The notes beneath the pieces are model-generated. The model was given only the letters and a program-made list of their open reading frames with translations, ran no database searches and was not told where the DNA came from. This document shows, in pieces, positions 26,500 to 38,899 of a stretch of DNA of 64,000 nt; the stretch's first letter is position 1; each line of letters starts with the position of its first letter. The position numbers and the translations under genes are program-made. This DNA comes from Hippophae tibetana. Its lineage: Eukaryota; Streptophyta; Magnoliopsida; Rosales; Elaeagnaceae. The stretch is taken from contig CM072807.1 in assembly GCA_037013495.1 (NCBI GenBank), positions 2,267,001 to 2,331,000 of the forward strand, given 5' to 3'.

Positions 26500-29400
26500 T
26501 TATTTGTATGCCTTCACTGCTTTCTCAGCAGCATCATCCAGATCTTCGGCAGTAATTAAAGCCATGCCACTTTCCTGCAGATTCATTAATAAGTACAAGT
26601 AATCATTCGCAGTGCACTCTACAAACACTTACTATCTGGACAAAAATATAGCGCTTTTCTAAAGAATCTAGAATAATTTTCATTCTCATGAGTCATTAGT
26701 TAACAATAACCTTCAAAATTCTCTTTCCTTGGTCCACATTAGTGCCTTCAAGACGAACAACAACTGGAACTTTTAGAGCAACCTGGGACAAAAGACCCAG
26801 CCAAAGTTGAGACCTAGAAAAACTAGCTGCTAGCAATTCAATTGTTTCGAAATAGGCCAAATGTAAAAATAACCAACAATTTCCTTTCAATCAAAAAATT
26901 ACCAAATTATATTAATTTGAATCATATTTATTCAAGTTAGAAAATAATTAGCCAACAAGAACGAAGAAGGTTTTCTTTTTACAATTCTTTTTAATGTAGA
27001 TGATGGCATGTACAAAAATTCGACAGGCCTGAAAATAAAAATAAATCATATGTAAGCAGAAACAGGTGCAGGGGTTCTCACATGTTTAGCAGCATTGACA
27101 ATGCCATTTGCTATAACATCACACTTCATAATTCCACCAAATATATTTACCAAAATTGCTTTCACCTTCTCGTCAGAAGTCAAAATCTTAAATGCCTCAA
27201 CCACCTGATGAAGAAGAAAGAAAAGACTTTTAGCGGGCAAGTAACAAGTCAAATTTTTAGCAACTATCTAGGTCGTCCACTTAGAAAGAAAAAGTACCAT
27301 ACCCAACAAGCTATAATGAAAAATGAATAAGTACATGAGTGTGCATGCCCCTTAACATTTTACACATACACACATATAATCTTACTTAGATGCATAGAAA
27401 TGAATACACAAAAAGAAAAGAGTACCCTGGTATAAAAAATAATAATTAATTAATTACGATGTCGACTTTAAGAAGGAGAACAAATGGCTGTGCGCATAAA
27501 ATCAATAATACAGCATATTTTTCTTGTATAATCACCTGTCCTTCAGAAGCATTACCACCAACGTCCAAGAAGTTGGCAGGTGTTCCACCATGAAGTTTAA
27601 TGATGTCCATTGTAGCCATTGCTAATCCTGCACCATTAACCATGCAACCAATTTCCCCATCCAAGCCAATATAATTCAAGTCCGCTTTGGCAGCCGCAAC
27701 CTATGAGAAGGTAAAGAAATGTGATAAAACACAACCACGTTACTTGTTATGTGAGAAAGATACAGGACATTGTCTTTTTTTTTTTGGTCAAAGGATATAG
27801 GACATTGTCAGTGCTAACTTTTGCACGTTAGTGCAACTGTATATATTCATTGGTTGTTATTTTCACAAATGCTCATGATGATAGTCATCCTTCACACTCA
27901 TTTCTCTATTTCAGCCCTATGTCTTCTCCAATAAGAGCTAAGAAGAGAACAGCATACTTTGCAACAAAGGTCAAAGGACAGCGGACTATATGCACTTCGA
28001 ATATAGTAAAGGTAAAAAAGACATGGAAACCAAACCTCTCGAGGATCCTCCTGTGATGGATCTCGTAAAGCGAATATCTCTTTCTGACGAAATGCAGCAT
28101 TATCGTCAAAGTTCAACTTTGCATCAGCAGCTACCAGCTGGTTATCAGAAGTTTCTGCAATTGGATTTATCTGTCACAAAGAAATAATGTTCAGGACCAA
28201 GATGGTAATAGAAAGCCTAAGTCCTAACAGTCAAATCTTGGAATCCGAAAGGTTACACTCACTTCTAACATTGTGCAATCGCACTCTATGAACAACTTAT
28301 ATAATTTTTTCACTTGCTCAATTGAATCCTTTCTATCAGCAACTTTGAGAGCCAAACCATCTACCACCTTTGCAGCATCTTCATCAGTAATTCCTTTGAA
28401 TACATCAATAGGTACCTATGAATAAAATCCGATATAGGATTACATTAATAGCAATAATATAGGAACAGAAATATGTCGATCTGTCTGAATAGCAATATCA
28501 AAAACAAAATAACAAATTAAAAACCTTTATTATCATCTCCGGGAATTTTTCAGCAAGATCTTCAATGCTGGTCCCACCCTTTCTGCAGGCAATTATAAGC
28601 TGCAAGGCAGGTTAAGCAAATATAAAATAATATTACCTGTTAAACAACCATTTTGCTATAAAATAAGATGAAAAGCAATACAGATAATACTAGTTCAGAT
28701 GACATACTGGACCAGCAGTTTTTCGATCTAGAGTGATGGCAAAGTACATCTCGTTGATAAGAGATAACTTTTCACACAAATACAGCTGTAAATGTTTAGA
28801 GGGAAAAAAACTAAAGTTATTAATTGCTAGTTTGTTGGTCTTAAAGTACTTGAAATTTAGACCGTCAGAGAGCAAAAAGAAGGCATATAATTTAGAAAGT
28901 TAAGAAAACGTACAAATAAACGGAATTACATGCTTGGAAATATTTTCAAAAACTCTTAAAACACCATGATAGTACAACAACTAGCTGATCATACTGATAG
29001 AGATATCCATGATTGATCATAATTTGATCTGAACTATTAAAATTAAAAAACACAAATATGTGAGCATTCAAATTTTTATTTTAATTAGAAAAATCCTGAG
29101 AACAGGCATCAAAAACGTATTTGGCCTAATAATAGGTTTATATGATACAGTAACAAAAAAAGGAAGCAAAAAGTACAAGCATCTCAAGTATTTCTAGACA
29201 TATAAGCATATTACATAATGGAAAACCATGTCAACCTTGCTAACAACTTTGCCCTGAGGTCCTGTCTGCTTCGTTACAAGTATTTGCCCGAGCATCTTCC
29301 CTGCAACACAAGTATAGAGTTAGGAGACATTTTTTTGGGAGGGGGGGACTTTAAAAATAGATGGCAATGCCACAAATTCTAAAATGTATACACGTTGAAT

Positions 29401-30782
29401 TAAATTAAAGTTGTCATAGCAATGACCAAACAGATAAAATACACTCATAAACAAACAAAAAAATATTGACCAAAAAAATCATAAAAAGTATGGCGGCTGC
29501 CACAAATAATAACTGCATCATATGCATTATTTAAAACCATCAACAATGTGACTTAGATGGATTAGCCCTAAAAATAACATTATTCTGTTTTATGAGAGCC
29601 TTAGTCCAGTTCAGATTAAAAAACGTGAATGCTTTTTAAATTATAAGAGAGGTACAGCAAGACTTGTTCAACAACCAGACAATTTGATGTAAATATGAAA
29701 TCACATGTCATTTGTTTTCTTCAACGACCGATTTCAACTAAAATGCACAAGAGCTAGCTTGTCTCTGATGGAAACAACAACAGCAAAAATGTAAGACCAA
29801 CCACATCCTATTAGAAAATAGACATTCTTCGGTACCAGCTATGTCTTCAACCTTGTCCTTCTTGATAATATGAACACCACCTTGGAGACCACTCTTAAAC
29901 GTTCCCAACCCTCTTCCACCAGCCAAAATTTGGCTTTTAACCACAACCTGCACCAAAGCTATAGTTAGCAATGATCTAATAACCGACATATAAAACATAT
30001 GAATCTTCATTCTGAAATAAACAAGGGTAGGATTAACACACCCTCAACCCCCGGACAATTACCTCATTTTGGTTAGCAAATGCATCCTGAACTGCCTTTT
30101 TCACTTCATCCAGAGAAGAAACAGCAACACCCTTGGGGACATTGATCCCATGTTTGCTCATCAACTCGGCCCCCTGTTTCCAAAGAATAGAAGGGAAAAA
30201 TAATCAGAAACAAAACTATTTTCCATAAATTAAAAAGTAACATAGACTCCAGTAATTCCCACGATTGAGCTAACACAAAGATCTGCATAATTTCTACAAG
30301 GAACCGAAAATAACATATAAATGATCCATAAAGAGAAACATCTGAAAATTAATCCTCCATCAAAATTAAGCACGGTCTAAATGTTCTTTTTATTATTATT
30401 TCAAACTATAAGCACTCATCTTGTGTTGATTGACAACAAGAGTTTGGAGGCTTCCATTCCCAGATAGTGGATTCCCGTTGACCATGTGGCAAAAATCGCA
30501 AAACTCAGAGATCTCAGAATTTCCATCAGAAAAGCAACAAAGTTTGACATAAACCTCAAAATGGATTTTAGTTTTCATTTTCCGAAATTTTTCATTGCTA
30601 CCAAACATAAAAGAGCATAAATACACAAATATAAGTAATGGATGAAGTGAAAGTGTTGAGTGTGAAGATAGAAATGAAACCTGATATTCGTGGATATTGA
30701 GACGGCGCAGCTGTTGTTGCTGCCATTTTCCGGCGACAAAAAGAGAGCGAGATACAAGCTTGTTCAGTAGTCCTCTTACCAT
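26500..30782 (-). CDS. Succinate-CoA ligase [ADP-forming] subunit beta, mitochondrial, 12 exons, 421 aa
   Basis: Beta subunit of succinyl-CoA synthetase: succinyl-CoA + ADP + Pi to succinate + CoA + ATP, in the TCA cycle of the mitochondrial matrix, as partner of the alpha subunit that carries the phosphohistidine. Exons in gene order: 30681-30782, 30063-30173, 29836-29947, 29236-29300, 28708-28785, 28525-28599, 28263-28415, 28036-28170, 27536-27700, 27082-27204, 26711-26782 and 26500-26574. All phases join and the 1266 nt give 421 residues, the family's usual plant length. The N-terminus ([15 protein letters not shown]...) is basic and acid-poor, as in a mitochondrial presequence, followed by the conserved LNIHEYQ. 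ATP-grasp features include GGRGLG (81-86). The ligase domain has [14 protein letters not shown] (292-305), DVGGNAS (323-329) and NIFGGIM (352-358). The protein ends in AEKAVKAYK. No break or missing key residue is seen. Confidence 0.97.
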
Positions 30783-31884
30783 TTCCTCTGAAGCTTTGAG
30801 ACACAACCCTATAAGAGAGAGAAAATTCAAAGCGAAATACAAAGGGCTAGAGAGAGAATTCCGTAAGCAGAGGCAATCGGGTCACTGAAATTGATCCCTA
30901 GCGTCCCCTTCTTTTCCTTTTCTTTAATTTCAATATTCACCCCCACATTTTTTGTTTTTTTCTCAAGCAGATTTTTAAATCTCTTACCTGTCCACTTAAA
31001 TCCTAGGCGTTAAAATTATTCCTTAATATTGTGCAATATATATATAAATTATTTTTAAATAATACTAACATATATCACAACATTTTAAATATAAAAATAA
31101 AAATATTTATACATTTATATATTTTTTAAAATTTTACTACAATGATATATAAATTTATTAATACAATAACTTTTAAATCAAATATTTTCTCTAAATTCCT
31201 TTCCTTCTTATTTGTAGAAGGCATTAAATTTATATTATTTATCCATTAAACTAGTTTATCTTTCTTATAATCAAGGGATGAGAAACATTATAAATAACTT
31301 GAATATGAAAATTTAATAAATAAATGAATATTATTTTTTATTGTCAATTTGTTTACTTCTATTTCTTACACTTTATTAATGGTATAAATAATGAATCATT
31401 ATTAATCTTTTCATTACTTAGGATATATAGAATTATATTATGATTTTAAAGCTTTAAATTTTAAATAATTGAACTTAAAGATATTAATTAAAGGATTGAA
31501 ATATAAAAAATTTAAATTTAAAAATGATAATACAAACGTTAAAAAAATTAAAAAAACAAAATCTATTAATTTTTTTTTATATAGAACTACTTGACCAAAC
31601 AAATTCAAACTAAATTAAACTAAAAAATTTGTTTAGAATTAGATTGATTTTTCAACTTTATTAATTCAAATTTATTCTTATTTTCTAATAACATATCACA
31701 TATTAATTTATTTTTGATTTTAGTGTAAAACCAAACTAACTCATTATGCTGGAGCAACATGCATTTATAAGCAAACAATCCAAGGTCCATCACTTTAAGG
31801 CTATAACAATAAATATAAATGAAATCCTAGAATTAAAACTAATTTTTTTAGTGTATTTTTTATGTTAAGCTTGTCTTAAGTATG
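30783..31884. other. Promoter and 5' leader of the succinyl-CoA ligase gene, then AT-rich DNA
   Basis: About 110 bp upstream of the ATG is purine/pyrimidine-mixed leader sequence on the minus strand. From about 30930 the DNA is A/T rich without a gene. The spacer ends at the 5' LTR of the Tat-like element. Confidence 0.45.
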
Positions 31885-32196
31885 TGTTTGGATGTTACGA
31901 ATCGAGGTATCTCATGACTTAGGGGGTGAATTAACACGGGGTGCTTCGAGGTATCTAACAAAGGATCCAAGACTAACGTTTAAGGAATAAGAGGTACATG
32001 ACTCAAGGTGCATTACAACGAGGTACATGACCTGGTTAAAGGACAATAAGACATGTATTGTAAGGGTATATGAGCATGACCTCATCTTGGGGTGCAACAC
32101 TTCGAGGTAGAAGAGCTTATATAACCCATTTGGTGGATCTACTTCTATGTCTTTAATCTCTCTAAAATCCTATATCAGTTTCAATTCTTCCAAACA
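31885..32196 (+). repeat. 5' LTR of the Tat-like element
   Basis: About 312 bp, from TGTTTGGATGTTACG to CTTCCAAACA. It pairs with 42694-42981 plus 45301-45389, sharing GAGGTA-rich repeats, AAGGTGCATTACAACG versus GAGGTGCATTATAACG, GACATGTATTG versus TACATGTATTG, and the TTTAATCTC(T)CTAAAA end. Confidence 0.8.
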
Positions 32197-32198
32197 AT

Positions 32199-32216
32199 TG
32201 GTGCCTGTTATGGAGT
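32199..32216 (+). other. Primer-binding-like site of the Tat-like element
   Basis: TGGTGCCTGTTATGGAGT begins two bases after the 5' LTR end. It resembles the TGGCGCCGTCTGTGGGG-type site usual in this lineage, with several differences. The position is strong evidence; the sequence match is partial. Confidence 0.55.
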
Positions 32217-35200
32217 TTCGAATTATTTTAATTTATTATGAAAATTTGAGACCTTTCATTTAGAAAACCAAAAGAACCATCACATGTCATAGACAAATTC
32301 ACCCCTGTCAACATGATCAGCCACTATACTATCTCTAATTCAAAGAGAAGCAACCCTCAAAACCACCCTAAGCACCTCATGCATCAACTTCCTAAAAGGG
32401 ACCCTACTGAATATACCACGCAACTTATCTCATACCGCACCATAGATTGGGGTATAACTCTATTTAGCCATTAGCCCTAGAAGTTAGAAGATCATAGATT
32501 ACAAAAACAATCCCACGCGTTGTTAGTTCAATGAGTGTGAGTTTTGAGGACGCATCCTTAGAAAATGATGCCAAGATGGAAAACATTGAACAATAAGTTA
32601 CGAAGCTATAAGAAGTTTTCATCAAATCACAAAATGACAACGAGAAATTACGCACACATTTACCATAAGAGAGTTATTCAGAAGAAGCCAAAAGCTTCTT
32701 TCGAACTGTAATAGTTACACCACCCCTTAAACTTTCAGGCCTTACAAGGACTCATAAAAGGTCCTTCTCATGAACAAAGAAAGCATCATCGTCTAGAACC
32801 AAGACTCACATATAGATAACCCACACCCATAAATCCATCATAAGAGCCGCTTTATGAACCCTACTACCACAACTAAGCCACCTCTCACCAACCTGAATTA
32901 TGTGACCTAGACACTATCAAGTGGGATGAAAAATGGAAAAACAAAATGGAGGAAAAATTGGTTGATCAACTCAAAAAGTAGGGTATGGGATGCCTTCTAA
33001 ATACTGAAGTCATATGTGATCAATTATTGGGAACTCTTTTCTTGGATGATATAGAATTGATAGTTTCACTACCCAAATTCTCCTTTCCAAAGTGTCCACC
33101 ATATAAGAAAATGAAAGATCACATAGCTCATATAATACATTTTAAGATGGCTATGGCACCAGTATGTGTGGTAAAAAAAAAGAGACGTCATGTTTTGTAA
33201 GATTTGTGTCTCTACTTTCCAACACATATTGAAATGGTTCATAGAGCTTCCTTCTACGAGCATCACTAATTTTAATCAATTGTTAAAGGCTTTCATCACA
33301 AACTACACTTGTAAAAGCCTATTCAAAAGGAGTCACATTACTTGTTCTCCATCATCCAAGAAAATGGGAAACAATGAAATGAAGAGGTTCAAAATGGAGA
33401 AAATGAAAACCTTATAACTCTATCATTATTGAAGCTTTTAGAAAGGGAATAAATAGAGACACAAGTTTATTTATGGAGCTAACCAAGACCAACTCGCGTT
33501 TTCTTGGTGTGGTTTACAAGGAACTCCAAAATTTTGTCTATAGAGAGAGAGAGATAAAACCTTTCAAAGCTTTATTGTCTAGACTATCAGACAAGTCCAC
33601 CACAAGCAAAAGTTCGTGGGAAAAGGAAACCGTTTGTGGATAAATGTCCTAACCCACCCCATTTCAAGCCAATAACAACACCCAGGGGAAGACCAAGAAG
33701 GCTAAAGACTTGGGTAAGGACTCTTTCTCCTTTTAGAGGACCATCATTACCAATGTCATTGGCTACGCAGTACAAAAAATGGAGAGAATGGACCAAGTGA
33801 AATGGCACAACCTATAAGGGCTCCTCAGAGAGACCCCAATAAATATTATGTTTTTCATAAGGACACTATTCATTGCATTAAGGATTGTAAACATCTCAAA
33901 ATAGGATATTGAACAACTTTTGTCAAAAGGACATTGGGAGACACAGTGGAAGGAAATAGAAATAAAACTCTGAGACAAGAGAATATGGGAGGTAATTCAA
34001 GAAAAGACATGGCTCCTCATAATCCACCTCAGAGAAAAGACAACAAACATGCCCAATCACCCCAAGGGGAAATTTGTGTGATTCATACCATCCATAGTGA
34101 CCCAACCATGTTGAGACCCACTCATAATTCCCAAAAGAGGTATGCTAGGGAAGTAAGAGACACACACTAACTAGTTTATACCTTGATACATGAAGGTCTA
34201 GTTTTTCCAATAGTTTTTGAAGGGAGGGAAACCTTACCATCTCATGATGACTTTTTAGTGGTCATAGTTAAAATTACGCATTGCGAAGTGTATAGGGTAT
34301 TGGAGGATAACGATAGCTCCTCAGATTTTTTGTACTTATCTGTGCTTCTCGATATGAGGATAGGCTCAAAAGAGATTACTTAATAACAAATTCCATTGGT
34401 AGGGTTCAATGGTAGCATCACCATGTATGTAGGTACAATACGACTCTTTATCTTTGTAAAGGGAACTATTATACTTAAAAAATTATTATTTTGAATACTC
34501 CATCTCTTACAACACAATATTGGGAAGACCCTAGATTCATAATATAAGAGCAATTCTATCCACTTATCACCAAGTAATAAAGTATATGATGGTGAATGGA
34601 ATAAAATAAATCAAGGGGGATTATGAGAAAGCGATGAGTTGTTACAATAACGCTATGAAGAATGTAGTACCCTCATCCAACTTAAGATAGTAGTTAAAGG
34701 GTGGTCAATGTAGAAGACCTACTAGTACACACCACCTACATAACCAAATATTAATAGTGGCTATTGAGGACTATGAGGTCATCCATATTGGGGCATTAGA
34801 GAAGAGAAATTTTTAAAGATTAGTTCAAACTCTTAATTGATGCCAAAAAGGAGTTCGTTGGATTTTTGAAGAGAAAATTGGACGTCTTCCCTTGGAAGCC
34901 AAAAGACATGCCTGATATTAGTCCTAATATAATCACATACAAATTGAATATGGATCATATCAAAAAACCAATCCAATAATGGAATAGAAGGTTTGTAAGG
35001 AAAAAAAAGACATCATAAAAAAAGTCAATGCTTTCAAAAATATAGGATGGGTTCGAGAGGTAGACTAACCCACATGGCTCTCGAATATTGTCCTAGTAAA
35101 TAAAGCTAGGGATGACCACCACATATGTGTGGATTTCATTGATGCTAACATTGATACCTTGAAGGATTGTTTTCCTCTACCAAACATTGATCAACTAGTA

Positions 35201-37974
35201 AACGCCACTATAGGATTCAAAGTAATGAGTTTTATGGATATATAATCAAGTTACCATCAAATCTAAATGCACCCAAGTGATAAGGAGAAAACAGAATTCA
35301 TCACATAGGAAAGGACCTTTTGCTACATAAGAATGCCTTTTGGGTTGAAAAAGGCATGTACAACTTATCAGAGGTTTGTTAATAATATGTTAAAAAAAAG
35401 ATAGAGAGGAATATAAAAGTGTATGTAGATGATATGTTAGTCCAAACCAAAGCCACAAAATATCATGTTTTTGATCTAGAAGAGTTTTTTGCCATCATAA
35501 GGCATTATGAAATGCATCTCAACTCTAAGAAGTGTGTCCTTGGGGTAACATTAATTAGGCAAAAAATTTGGAGTATCTCGTATCTTCCCAAGGAATTGAG
35601 TCAAATCATGATAAGATTACAGCCCTTATCAACATTAGGTCTCCATGGTGCATTAAGGAAGTGCAATAATTGAATGAAGGTATAACTATATTAAGCCATT
35701 TTTGTCCCCATATACACAAAACAATGTTTACCCTTTTTCCAAATATTGAAAAATAAATAAAGATTATTTGTAGAGTGAAGAGTGCAAAAATTCATTTTAG
35801 TTTGTAAAAGATTAATTGGGAAAAGCATCCCTCTTAACAAACCCTAAGGTTGGTGAATTTTTGTACTTGAATTTGGCATTTACCTAGAAAAAAAGAGTGT
35901 CGCCCTTATGGTAAATAGAGAGGGAAGACAACAACTGATATACTACATAAGCCACATTTTGACTAGAGCATAGCAAAGGTACCCATCTATAGATAAAGCG
36001 AACATCACCATAAGAATGACTTCTAGAAATCTAAGACATTACTTCAAAGCTCATAAGATAGTTATACTGACATTTCACCCTTTCAGGAATATTATGGGAA
36101 AGTTAGAATAATCAAGTTGCCTATCTCAAATAGCCATAAGTTGAGTGAATTTGAGATACATTACAAGCCTGTAATCATCCATCAAAAGATAAGCTTTGGT
36201 AGAGTTTTTTACAGAATGGATAAAGAATGAGCTCATGGATCAACTAGGCAATGCACTCGATGAAGTGGTATCTATGGAAGTACATATTCCTGATTTATGG
36301 ATGATATATATGAATGGAACTTTTATTAGCACTTTGTTAATTGTGTTTATTAAAAGTAAAGAAAGTGTGGGTGCATAGCGATTCAACTTAGTCATTAATT
36401 AGGTCAATAACAACTTTGAAGAAAAAGAGAAATAATGAAAAAATAATTGAAAGAAACAAAAAAAATATCTACTTTGAAGTATTGAGATCAAGCAAGTACC
36501 CCTAGAAGGAAACACGTATACTGATTTACTTGCAAGTTTGGTAGCATCGATGAGCACAAAAATGAAGAAAGTGATCCTAATGTCATGCATAATAGGTCCT
36601 AGCATCCCGATGGACCTTAAAACTTCCACTCCACCTATGCTTACTAGCATCGCTACCGCTTCCTCGTCCATATTTAGGATACCTCATTCAAGGGATTCTT
36701 CTCACGAATAAAAAGTGTAAAAAATTATAATCAAGACAAAGAATTACCACCATTCTTTAAGAAGCCCTTTACCAGAAGTATTATGGAGAGCAATGTCTGA
36801 AGTGTTTGCCTAGCCAAGAGGCTCAACTCATACTCAGAGAGCTATATAAGGGACATTGTAGGCAACATTCCGAGGGAATGACACTTTCACAAAGAAACAT
36901 ATGATAGGGTTATTATTAGCCCAGCTTGCAAAAGGATTATAGTGACCATGCTTGAAAATGCAATAGATGCCAAGGACATGATAACATACTACATTTATCC
37001 GTAAGCGAAACGAAAGTCATCGTTAACTATTGGCCTTTAAAAAGTGAGGTTTATACATATTTGGTCCCTTACTATCACTCCAGGTCAGAATAAGTTCCTT
37101 ATTGTAGCCATTGATTATTTTTTCAAATGAATAGAACCCAATCCACTGTCAAGAATACAAGAAAATGATATGCAAAAGTTCATTTGTCATAACATAATAT
37201 GTAGATTTGGTATACCACATGAATTAGTTCTTGATACTATACAGTAATTTATCACCCATAATTTGACATCTTTTTGTCAATAACTAAACATCAAGCTATC
37301 ACATTCTATCTTATATAGGAAATAAGCCAATGACAAATTAGGGTCCTTAAACAAGACATCAATCAACATCTTACATAAATAACTATAAGAGGCACAAGGA
37401 CAATGGGTTAATAAATTACCAGGAGTTTTATGGGCCACTCGAACAACCCCAAGGATGAGAACAGGAGAAAAGCCCATTTTCTTTGGTATAAAAGATAGAA
37501 GCCATCATTCCATCAAAAATACAACAACCTACCTTATGTTTTGATCTCTCTCAAGAAGACAATGACGACTCTAAAATAAAGATCTACTAATTACAAAATA
37601 AAAAAGAGAGAATTCATTGATAAGAATAAAGGCACAAAAATGAACAGTCTAACGATCCTATAACAAATTGGTCAAATTTAAAAACTTCAACGTGGGAGAT
37701 TGGGTCTCATGTAAGGCTCTTAGTAATAAGATAGAAACTAATTTTGGAAAATTTGTAGCGATATTTGAAGGCCTTTATATGATTCTTGACATTACCTTTA
37801 GAAGGTCTTACAAGATAGAATGAAACAGAAAACAAGAAGACTTTAAGTAAAGTGACGAACAATGGAAGAAGTACTACTTTTGAATAGACATCATGTATCT
37901 TGATGTATTTTGAACCCATCAATGAAGCTCTTCAAGGAATTTAAATTAAGAATTATTTGTAATATAATAACACA

Positions 37975-38775
37975 ATAACACTAATGTAAGGAGGAAGAAG
38001 CCAATGGTCTACTTAGGATGTGGGTGTAAAAGGCATATGACTCATCCCAAGAAAGGGTTGTTAGTTCACAAATGTGAATCTCCTGTTGGGTTGAATAGAA
38101 TAAGTGAAGAATTTAATGTTTGTCTTATTTTTTTCTCTTTACTTATGAATAAAATAACATTATAATCGCTATATATGGAGGAGGAGGCCAAACAGTCCCT
38201 CTACTTGAAATGCGGGTGTAAGAGACATATAGCACATCCTAAGAAAAAGGTCGTGAGTTCACAAATATGGACCTCCTTTTGGGTTGAATAGAATAAGTGA
38301 AGAATTTACTTTATGACTTATTTCTGTCTCCTATCTTAATAATAAAATAATGTGATAATCCTCATGTACTGAAAAGGAGGCCAAACAGTCCCCTTACTTG
38401 AGATGTGAGTGTAAGAAGCATATTGACCATCCTAAGAAAAAGTCATGAGTTTGCAATCCTCTTTGGGTTAAACATAATAAATGAAAATTTTACTTTTCAA
38501 CTTATTTTTGTCTTCTGTCTCATGAATAAAATAATGTGATAACCCTAAGTAAAGAAGAGAAGGCCAAATGACCCCCTCATATGGGATGCATGTATAAAAG
38601 GCATATGACTCATTCTAAGTAAGAGTATTGAGGTCACAGAACCTCCTCTTAAAAATAAACCAAGAATGGTGACCCCAAGTATATATGGAAGAGAAGGCCA
38701 AAAGGTCCTCATACTTGGAATGCGAGTATAAGAGGCATATGGCCTATCCTAAGAGTCAAGTTCACATTAATGGAC
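37975..38775 (+). repeat. Tandem array behind the Tat integrase, five units of about 188 bp (last ones shorter)
   Basis: The phrase GGCCAAACAGTCC, or close variants, recurs at about 38187, 38379, 38561 and 38696, with a more divergent first copy near 37998. Each is followed by GGGTGTAAGAGGCATATG, CATCCTAAG, GGGTTGAATAGAATAAGTGAAGA and ATAAAATAATGTGATAA blocks. Tandem repeats at this place are known in Tat-lineage elements. The copies differ, so they have aged since amplification. Confidence 0.85.
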
Positions 38776-38899
38776 AAAAAAAATTAAAACGGATACAAAA
38801 TGAGAAAGTTTTATTTCATTAAATGATTACACTAACAACATAAGTATATATATTAACATTCATCTCTCTTGGAAACACTTAAAGGTCTTTACGTCTCAA

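Noticed and set aside
27082-28187. Plus-strand open frames across 27.0-28.2 kb
   Set aside because: They overlap minus-strand exons of the succinyl-CoA ligase beta gene, whose 12 exons join in phase to the expected length.
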